Below, in pieces: positions 9,416 through 16,084 of a stretch of DNA of 16,084 nucleotides; the stretch's first letter is position 1; the number at the start of each line of letters is the position of its first letter. The stretch comes from Ettlia oleoabundans (taxonomy: Eukaryota; Chlorophyta; Chlorophyceae; Chlamydomonadales): positions 1 through 16,084 of the forward strand of contig JAAMXP010002437.1 of NCBI GenBank assembly GCA_019693395.1, written 5' to 3'. The position numbers and the translations under genes were made by a program. The notes under the pieces were generated by a model that was not told where the DNA came from, did no database searches, and saw nothing but the letters and a program-made list of their open reading frames with translations.

Positions 9416-11970
9416 TCAAGGAAGGGCAGCGGCTGCTGTTCTGGTGAGGAGCAGCCCTCGATACGTTCTCCGCACCCATTTTGTTAGCTTGAAACATGCT
9501 GGGTCCCTTGGCCCCGCCAGGCCATTACAGTCGTTGTCAATTCCCGCAGCGCAGGTGGCGGCTGTCTCAGCTCCCCCCTTGCGGCAAACGCTCACGGTGG
9601 CGCTAGTGGCTGTGAGGCCCTTGAGCCGCACCACCAGGCCAGTGGTGGGGTCCTGCCAGCTCTCGCCTGCGCTGCTCAGCGCTGCTCTCCAGGCGGTGGG
9701 TTGGCCATCAAACGTGTTGGTGATGGCCGAGGTGTAGAGGTGCACCTTGCCGGCAATGTTGGCACCCAATGCTGCATCCCCGCGTGCTTTCGTGCGGTAG
9801 CCCACAAAGATGGGGTCTGTGCCGCTGGTCCAGCTGGGCACTATGCGCAGGCCGCTGTTAGCCGACAGCGACTGGCTGGCCAGGATGGAGGTCACCGTCT
9901 GCCCTAGCCGCAGGCTGCTGCCATCCAGCTGCTGCACGCTGATCCAGCCCAGCTGCCAGGCATGCGGCGTGTTTGGGCAGCGGTTGCCGCAGCAGAAGCC
10001 CATGGTGCAGCTCCAGTCCAGGTACTGGTCAAAGGTGCCGTCACTAAGGTAGGAGCCGGCATGGGCCATGAACATGTTGTGCCCAATCTCATGTGCCATT
10101 GCCTGAGGGGTGGTCCATATGTCGGCAGACAGCCAGGACCGGCATGCCCACACGTCGTCGCAGCCCATGTAGCCCAGGCCCACAAAGCCGCAGGTGCTGG
10201 GGGGGATCAGGTACACCCTGCGGGGATGGGGGGAGAAGTATGGGAAGTCACACCTCCAGAGGTCAGAGCCAGGGGGACGCTTGCCGGCAGGCATGACATC
10301 GTAGTTGTGGTACAGGTTGCAGGGCTGACACTCCGCTGCTGTAGAGCTGCACCAGCAAACAGAGCAGCATGTTGGCCGGTGCGGCAGCATATGCCCTGAA
10401 GGAGCGCCTCACCTGTACTTGTACTTGCTGATGTCTACACTACGTGCCTTCAGCCACTCATCCGCAGCATCAGCATATCCGTTGAAGTCATCAAAATCGC
10501 ACTTGCTGAAGGTCCAATCAACGCCGTATCTGCAGGAGGTTGCAGGGGAAGGGGCGATAAGCAAATGTCGGCTGGGGTGCAAACCTGCCCTTGTCCTTTG
10601 CGGGCCACATGACTTACGATTGAACTTGGCAGTTCGAAGCCCTGCCAGCCAAAAATGCACTGCCCTGCAACTAATCTTTCTGTGCCCACCCGCCCCACCC
10701 ACCCCCCACACACCCCCACCCCACACCACACCCCATCCCGCACCCACCCACACACACACAGGTGCACAATGGGTGGCCACTCACGTGTTGCCGCTGCAGG
10801 GCAGCTGCACCAGCGGGGCCACTAGGCTGTTGGCCATGGTCAGCCGGGACTTGTTGTAGGAGCATCTGTTGAAGGTGGAGCCCAAGGTGTGGCCTGTGGG
10901 GTTGAGCTCCTCAAACACCGCCCTCTTCACTTGATCCACAGTGAATTTTGGCAGCTGTGTGCCGGGGCAGGCCTGGCCGGCTTTCACCATACCGGCGACT
11001 GCAGAGGCGACAGGGGGTGGAGGGGTGGAGGGGTGAGTGGCCCTCCCACATGGCAGCACCACATGAGGCCAGCAAGCAGGGTGCACAGCATGCGAGAGTG
11101 TGGGTGCAGGGCTGCAGCATTTGAGCCGCAGGGCCAGCCGGGGTGGGAGCTCACTTGGGACCACCAGGGTGTTCACGGAGGTGGCGACGGGCTGGTTGCT
11201 GCTGCGGACCACGGTCGCTGCCCGGACGGTGGAGTCACTGGAAGCAGAAGCCACCATGTCAGCTCCCGCAGAACCGCCAGCACCAACGGCGGTCAGCTTG
11301 GGTGCTGCAAACGCTGCCCCCGAAGCACGTATGGTGGCTGCCTGAAAGCTGCCTGATGGTGCCGCTGCGCTGCCGCCAGCTGCAGCAACCTGCATCTCGC
11401 CAGCTGCCCCCGTCTGCTGCCACTGCCCTGACACCTCAATGTCCATTCCTGTCCTGATGCCTTTCAGCTGCTTCTCGCTGCGGAATGCGATCTGCACCCG
11501 CCTGCCAGTCGGTGTGCGTACAGCAAGCAGTCTGCAAACAACATGGTGATTGGCGAGGGCTGAGCGGCAGAGCGACAGCAGGCTTTCAAAGCAGAACACT
11601 TCATGAGCAAACTCTTGATATGAGCAAAACAGCAGCAGTGTGGCAGACAGGTGCCCCTTAGGCTCGGTGCCAGTTGGGCAGTCCCACCCCGGGCTTACTG
11701 TTTGTCTGGCTGTCCATCCTGCTCGTAGGAAATGACTATGGCCTTCCCTGCAGCAAGGGAAAATTGCCGGACAGTCACAACTGCAGTTCCTGATTTCCGG
11801 CCTTGAGCGAACCATACACAGGCGCCGCACCCCCGGCGGGTGGCAGTTTAGGACTCACCGGTAACTTTCTGCTGCACTTGCGCTTGCATGTGCCTCCGTG
11901 AGAGGGAGGATGCCAGAGTGCTGGGTGCCAGAAGGCACAGCAGCAGCGCATGTACCAAGAACCTTGCCAT
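9416..11970 (-). CDS. Secreted gametolysin-type zinc metalloprotease (peptidase M11)
   Basis: Six phase-consistent exons encode 599 aa: 11970-11859, 11747-11699, 11531-11155, 10998-10785, 10529-10413, 10346-9416. The N-terminus (MARFLVHALLLCLLAPSTLA) is a clear signal peptide, so the enzyme is secreted or wall-bound. Residues about 40-180 form the variable N-terminal region of M11 proteins. The catalytic domain carries CSYNKSRL and the zinc site HEIGHNMFMAHA with ligands H375, H379 and H385 and acid E376, followed by a Cys-rich CTMGFCCGNRCPN that likely holds the Met-turn. Near the C-terminus CAAGIDNDCNGLAGPRDPAC (555-574) resembles the DNDCDG-type metal-binding motif often appended to algal M11 proteins. 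Chlamydomonas gametolysin digests the Hyp-rich glycoprotein wall; wall remodelling is inferred here. The usual metzincin Gly between the second and third zinc ligands is Phe382. Confidence 0.88.
10685..10760 (-). repeat. C/A-rich simple repeat in an M11 protease intron (G-rich in the transcript)
   Basis: The plus strand is a run of CCCAC, CCCCA and CACACA units inside intron 10530-10784. The gene's pre-mRNA is therefore G-rich there, with many GGG runs split by one to four bases. This could form a G-quadruplex near the 5' splice site at 10784. Confidence 0.75.
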
Positions 11971-12376
11971 TTGTAAAGCTTCGGAGTCGAAATGAATGTC
12001 GGTTAGAGATATGTGTTGTTGGGGGAGCCGTGTCTAATGTTGCGAACGTGGCCGTCCGGATCTGCGGAGCGCGCCTTGTCGTGACCCTTGCAATATTGGC
12101 AGGGCCGCCGGGCCACTATCCCGCGTATTTCCGCCTTGTAGTAGCAAGCGGATTTGTTTACAGGTGGGGGAGGGAGCGGGTGCCCTGGCTCTCGCCCTAG
12201 CTTCCCACCTGGCTGCTTCAGTGAAGCCGCACCGGCACCGGCTCACTTCATTTCTGGCCCTCACCAGCGTTTGCAACCAAAACTGCAGTTTGAAGCCGCA
12301 ATATTGGTGTGGAGGCGGTCCCTGCCGCCCCTGTCTATTTTCAATTCCTTATGCCCCCTACAGGTGCACGACATGT

Positions 12377-12388
12377 GGCGCCGGCGCC
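12377..12388. repeat. 12-bp perfect palindrome GGCGCCGGCGCC
   Basis: Two overlapping GGCGCC sites form one self-complementary 12-mer about 410 bases upstream of the M11 protease start. It could be a dimeric regulator site or chance in GC-rich DNA. Confidence 0.6.
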
Positions 12389-12813
12389 GAAACGTGCAAA
12401 GAGCTATATCCAATCCGAGAACACGCAATGGTAACATCTCATTGCCCTCAATCACAATAAAACAAGAGAGGAATGTGGCCGCTGCATACGGGAAAGGCAG
12501 CTGTGCAAGAGAGGCGTGAGCACAAGGAGGGGCATGCGGGTGCAAACTCATGTTGGCACCGTGGGCTCTCCCGCTGGCCACATCGCCTTTTGCGAGGATT
12601 TCCCTCCCATCCTGTCTTCTCTAGTCCCTATGTTTTCCCGAATTGACAAACTGCATTTAACTGTCTGTCACAATGATGATAGGACATGCGAGCTGCCGTC
12701 CACACATAGCCTCCGTGTCAAAGGTCGGCATGCACTTGACTCCCTTCAAACTGCCGGCATGTTTATGTAAAAAACCGTCAGTGCAGTGGTCCGACAAGCA
12801 AAAGATGGTCAAT

Positions 12814-12839
12814 ATCGATGCACCTTTTGATGCATCGAT
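12814..12839. repeat. 9-bp perfect inverted repeat with 8-base spacer
   Basis: ATCGATGCA at 12814-12822 is the exact reverse complement of TGCATCGAT at 12831-12839, with an 8-base T-rich spacer. It lies about 400 bases upstream of the unknown gene's start and may be an operator-like protein site. Confidence 0.75.
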
Positions 12840-12908
12840 GGCTCATATAGCAGACTGGAACACCAGTGAACTCTGCTGCCGCAGTGCGCCAGCTGTGTCC
12901 CATGCGCG

Positions 12909-12951
12909 CCCCCCACCCCACAACCCCCCCACCCCCACCCCCACCCCACCC
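12909..12951. repeat. C-rich tract with G-quadruplex potential on the minus strand
   Basis: Runs of three to seven C separated by single A or AA give at least four G-runs on the minus strand with short loops. The tract lies just upstream of the TATAAAG at 12969. Confidence 0.7.
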
Positions 12952-12968
12952 GGCAGTGTTGCATTGAC

Positions 12969-12975
12969 TATAAAG
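12969..12975 (+). promoter_or_regulatory. Candidate TATA box (TATAAAG) of the unknown Cys-rich gene
   Basis: It matches the eukaryotic TATA consensus and lies 248 bases upstream of the ATG at 13223, implying a 5' UTR of roughly 220 bases. There is no independent support. Confidence 0.35.
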
Positions 12976-13097
12976 TACGGCCAGCAGTTTAGCACCCGCG
13001 TTTGGGCCGCTGCAGCAAAAAGGGCATCCCGGCAAATCCGCTGCGGATAAAGTCATTGCAGCTGCCGGGCCTCAGGCCAGGACCGGATGGCCGAAGA

Positions 13098-13114
13098 CCG
13101 CACCTCCGGTGCGG
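13098..13114 (+). repeat. Hairpin: 7-bp perfect stem, 3-base loop
   Basis: CCGCACC-TCC-GGTGCGG can fold into a stable 7-bp stem. It lies about 110 bases upstream of the ATG at 13223, so if the TATAAAG is real it would sit in the 5' UTR and could affect translation. Confidence 0.6.
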
Positions 13115-13222
13115 AAACTACATTATGCCATGCATCTCTACAATGTACTATCTTTGTCTGCAATCAGTCCTGTTATATCCCTGTCCACTTTGCCCTTTGC
13201 ATAGTCAACAAATCTTTCGCAC

Positions 13223-14333
13223 ATGGCGGGCACCTGTGGGCAGCGCCGGCAGGGCTGCAAGCACTGCGTTAGCTGCAGCAACTTGTACCTCCATGAATTA
13301 GCTATGTGAGTAATTTACGGCATTTCAGAACATCAGTATCGTGCGCGCACACAGTCTGCGGGGCACCTGCGTATCAATGGGCACCATGGGTACATTTATC
13401 GACGCGCCTGCTGCCACAACGCTCTGTTCTGCAGGGATCCCTACCAGGCCTGGCGGGGAGCCATGGAACTGTGGCCTGCGGGTCTGCAGTCTCCCACTGG
13501 TGAGCGCGCATTATGTCAGGCCTTCTGTGCCCCTTGTGCCCCCTCCCTCCTGCCGCCTGCCGCTTGTCTGCACGGGTGGACACATTGCAGCCTCTACCCC
13601 TCTTATGTGCCCCAAGTCTCTCTGTAACTTTCTGATTTCTGATTTCTCTTATGCTGCAGTGTACTACATGCTGAAGGAACGGCAGCTCAAGCTGCAAATC
13701 CGTGCCGCCGTCGCTGTAGGGCCCCATGCCTGGCGGCAGACATCCGTAGCTGCTGGCCAATGCAGCACACTGCTGCAGCAGCGCGGCTGCCCAGCACTGA
13801 GTATCAGCGTGCCCTACACGGCTACAGGGGTGGAGGTGGCCGATCAAGTGGTCTTTTTGCAGTCTGTGGATGTGGCATGCCGCAAGCCCAAGCAGGCATC
13901 GGCGGCGGCTGCAGCGATTGTCAGCCCCATCCAACCGGAGGCCATCCAGGTCACTTCCTTGAAACTGCCCCTCCTACTCACCAGCGAGATGTCAATGACT
14001 CTACCGCAGCGCATCGACACGCCGCCAGTGCAGCAGGAGCAGCCCGCCAAGCGCAGCCGTCTGTGGCCGCCCGTCCTGGCGCCTAAGCTGGCAGCATCGG
14101 ACCCCCGCCCAGTTGACGCACCCACAGCAGCAGGGCACCTGATTGCAGCTGCCTACGTGCGGCAATCACAGCGCAATGCAGACCCAGTGGTAGAGACCAT
14201 GCCGCCAGTCAGCGCAGCACGGTCCGCAGCAGCTACGGCGAGTGACGACCCGCATGGCATCATGGCTTGGCTGCAGAAAATGAAGTCCCTACTGAGCCCA
14301 GCCTCTCGGCATGAACCCGTCAGCATCAGCTGA
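13223..14333 (+). CDS. Unrecognised protein with Cys-rich N-terminus and basic nuclear-type patch
   Basis: I do not recognise this family. A phase-consistent model has exons 13223-13305, 13435-13499 and 13660-14333 and encodes 273 aa. The ATG is the first after an in-frame TAG at 13202-13204. The N-terminus has Cys5, Cys12, Cys15 and Cys18 (GCKHCVSCSNLYLHE), spaced like a small zinc knuckle. The most protein-like stretch is DPYQAWRGAMELWP followed by YYMLKERQLKLQIRAAVAVG, across the second junction. Residues after about 120 are low-complexity Ala/Pro/Ser, with a basic QPAKRSR patch that could be a nuclear localisation signal. A chromatin or transcription role would be a guess. The second intron has a pyrimidine-rich end and a CTGCAG acceptor. 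The first intron is less certain: its 129 bases are open in the frame of exon 2, so the true 5' end may differ. Confidence 0.55.
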
Positions 14334-15031
14334 CCCGCTCATCAAGGCACTCACCCAGCCACCGCAACCAACACCTTGACGCCTGCTCCTGCCAAACTGC
14401 TATGCCTGTTTTCCACAGTGCCACGCGGATTGCACCATGTGCTGCACTGGCACTTTGGCACTCCACACCGTATTGTTCATATTTTGTCCGGTGAGCTGAA
14501 CGCACACTCAAAACCAATTGTTTTCATTGGTATTCCCAAGCACCAACATTTTTTCTGACGTTGAATTTGTTTTGCCAAAGCTCTTGAACTGGTGCACGCC
14601 AACCCTAACAGTGCGCTGTTTGTATACTGAGGAGCTTATTCGCTTCTTGCCTTCCACGCACACCTCTTTCGGCCTTTCTCGACCATCGCCAAAGTGTATC
14701 AACCTTGTACGAAATTCTTTGAAGGGCAGCCCCTAGCTGTAATGCACGGTACACATCAATCACAAGAGAGATTGGAAAGGGCGCAGGGATTATGAGGAGA
14801 TTCCAGGTCTTCTGGTACATGCGATGCGGGTCATTAGTTCAAAAAAGGAAGCACAAAGGAAAAGGGAAGCAAGGATAACAAGCTGGAGCACTGAAGACTA
14901 GAAAGCAGGTAGCAGGAAGGAGTCAGGGTACGGGTGCAAGCACCCAGCGAGCTGCTTGACGTGTGGCAAGTGCAGCGAGGCAAGGGCAGTCACGCAGAAG
15001 CTAGGGTGGCTCAAGCCCTGCCAACCGTGTC
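14334..15031. other. Convergent intergenic region (3' ends of the unknown gene and VPS24)
   Basis: It is more AT-rich than the flanking genes. It contains TGTAA at 14738-14742 for the rightward gene and a small inverted repeat (ACCAAT, 7-base loop, ATTGGT) near 14513-14532. I found no minus-strand TGTAA for the leftward gene and no gene. Confidence 0.55.
14738..14742 (+). promoter_or_regulatory. Candidate poly(A) signal TGTAA of the unknown Cys-rich gene
   Basis: It lies about 405 bases after the TGA at 14331-14333 and is the first TGTAA downstream of that stop. Confidence 0.45.
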
Positions 15032-15839
15032 TCAGCTCTTGACTGCCGCCAGCCGTGCCTGCAGGTCCTCCACCTCATCCTCTTCCGCTGGCTGCTGCTG
15101 CTGCACTGCCTGCAACATACCATGAAGACAAAGAGAAAGCAGCAAACTTTTAACACCAACAGCATGCAGGGCCAGTAGTGCAGGAGCCTAATCAGCTCTG
15201 ATCAGGCAAGCGCAGCCGCCACCCGCAGGGCACAGCAAATCACAGCATAGCAGGTGGCGTTACAGGTAGAGGGTAAGGCACTGGGCCTCCCCATGACCAG
15301 GGTACTATCAACAGCTGTGCTTGCCTGTTTCTGCTGTCGTGGCGCCGCTGCCATTTGACTGAGAGTCTCGCCTGCAACCTCGAGCAAAATCTTATCCACC
15401 TGCAGCCACAGCCAGGGCAACTTAGGTAGGCCCTCAATTGTGCTCAGGCATTCTCAAACAATAGGGGTTACCATACACTTGGGCCAGCAATGCATCCTCT
15501 CACCCATTCCCCTCCACAGCGGCTGCTCCCACCACACCCGCAATACCCTGGAGCGGCCAAGACCCAGACCACCTGCCACTCCCGGCCTGCGCTGATGCCA
15601 CTGAGGCGCCTGCCTATCGACACACAGACAGCTGTCATGACCCACGATACCACTACTGCCGCATCCTCTCACCACCTGGATATCACAGGCTGGCTTATAC
15701 CGCCATAGCTGCCACGTCTGCCTGCAGCGAGGCTGTGGGCCCACCTGCTCCTCCGTCTCCTCCTCCATGTCCTCGGAGTCCATGGCGGAATCCATGCCGT
15801 CACTCATCATCTCCTCTATGATGCCAGCCTTGGCCATCT
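15032..15839 (-). CDS. VPS24: ESCRT-III subunit VPS24/CHMP3, C-terminal part, 5' end beyond the window
   Basis: Three exons, 15839-15745, 15399-15325 and 15109-15032, encode the last 81 residues. The spliced protein runs MAKAGIIEEMMSDGMDSAMD, SEDMEEETEEQ, VDKILLEVAGETLSQM, then ends EDLQARLAAVKS. The helix with SEDxEEE and VDKxL and the I/V-A-G-E-T that follows are typical of VPS24 rather than VPS2, which has DDALDxDEEEEE and a different tail. The last residues fit the MIM1 pattern that binds the VPS4 MIT domain. ESCRT-III filaments bud membrane into multivesicular bodies and help in abscission. The first visible exon starts in phase 1, so its partner lies farther right. The intron 15324-15110 has a GC donor (CAG|GCAAGC) rather than GT. 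The basic N-terminal core is off the window. Confidence 0.85.
15110..15324 (-). other. Putative GC-AG intron of VPS24
   Basis: The donor reads CAG|GCAAGC, the usual form of the minor GC-AG class, and the acceptor reads TTGCAG. Removing it keeps phase 0 and joins the helix QQKQ to the acidic tail AVQQQQPAEEDE that ends in the MIM1 motif. Reading through instead gives a Cys-rich stretch ending in a stop, unlike any VPS24. Confidence 0.65.
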
Positions 15840-16084
15840 CTGCAACACACATCCCAAACAATACACACCACATACACGCAACACTTACGCTCCAACATTT
15901 GAGCACTCGTGCATGAATACACAGTTGGCCAGGCAACTTCCCCTGGTGATGTGGCACTCTGGCTCGGAGTGTTCGGACTGCCGCTAATAGACAGCCTTTG
16001 GACCCACAGCAGCCACACACTGCAGTCAGGTTACCACAACCACCTTCCCAACAAGCACAAAAACCATAAAGCCCCCCCATAAAG
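15840..16084 (-). other. Intronic sequence of VPS24 reaching the window edge
   Basis: The 3' end reads TGTGTTGCAG, a good acceptor for the exon at 15839. No reading of the remaining 245 bases resembles the VPS24 helix expected before MAKAG. A GTAAGT donor near 15888 could end a small exon, but the residues it would add do not match the family. Confidence 0.5.

Larger units (their letters stand above)
11971..13222. other. Divergent intergenic region between the M11 protease and the unknown Cys-rich gene
   Basis: About 1.25 kb lies between the two start codons. The open frames in it are short, overlap each other and match no family I know, so I treat it as noncoding. It holds a TATAAAG at 12969-12975, a C-rich tract at 12909-12951, and perfect inverted repeats at 12377-12388, 12814-12839 and 13098-13114. 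Confidence 0.55.

Noticed and set aside
10600..10655. Possible tRNA, because of a TTCGA-containing stem
   Set aside because: The would-be T-arm has a 9-base loop, and there is no matching acceptor stem or D-arm; it lies in a protease intron.
12154..12519. Plus-strand open frames in the intergenic region as a gene
   Set aside because: The frames are short and overlapping, with mixed composition and no motif or splice support.
14513..14532. Small inverted repeat as a transposon end
   Set aside because: It has only 6-bp arms, with no target-site duplication or second end seen.
15800..16018. Minus-strand open frame as an additional VPS24 exon
   Set aside because: Its residues do not resemble the VPS24 helix expected before MAKAG, and using the nearby GTAAGT donor would shorten that helix.

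Overview
This window reads as nuclear DNA of a green alga (Chlorophyta). The genes are broken by many GT-AG introns of about 90-350 bp with CTGCAG-type acceptors. Coding exons are rich in Ala and Gln (CAG/CAA runs), and TGTAA, the chlorophyte poly(A) signal, lies downstream of most stop codons. The families also fit a photosynthetic eukaryote: a plant-type legumain, a Toc64-like import receptor, the plant PYRR riboflavin enzyme, an M11 gametolysin-type protease and an ESCRT-III subunit. I cannot name the species. All exon models were built by hand from splice sites, reading phase and remembered family patterns, not from transcripts.

Layout, left to right. (1) 55-747 (+): the last two exons of a vacuolar processing enzyme/legumain. 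(2) 1256-4646 (-): a six-exon Toc64/OEP64-like gene of 724 aa, with an N-terminal membrane anchor, a degenerate amidase domain and three TPRs. Genes 1 and 2 converge. (3) 4891-8470 (+): a seven-exon PYRR gene of 802 aa for riboflavin synthesis, with a plastid-targeting-like leader, a deaminase-like domain without its zinc motifs, a reductase domain and a YbiA/COG3236 N-glycosidase domain. It starts only 244 bp from the divergent Toc64 gene. Its last 149 coding bases, its stop codon and the start of its 3' UTR are copied once in tandem (220-bp unit). (4) 9416-11970 (-): a six-exon secreted M11 metalloprotease of 599 aa. (5) 13223-14333 (+): a three-exon gene for an unrecognised 273-aa protein with a Cys-rich start and a basic patch. 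(6) 15032-15839 (-): the 3' end of an ESCRT-III VPS24/CHMP3 gene, which runs off the right edge.

The genes alternate in strand (+ - + - + -), giving convergent pairs and two divergent intergenic regions. They do not form one pathway; this is an ordinary euchromatic gene string. I found no mobile element, CRISPR array, RNA gene or multigene novel system. The best leads are the recent tandem duplication at the PYRR 3' end, the Toc64-like protein with a lost amidase active site but an intact chaperone clamp, the altered zinc motif of the M11 protease, the unknown Cys-rich protein, and several perfect inverted repeats in the 1.25-kb divergent intergenic region.
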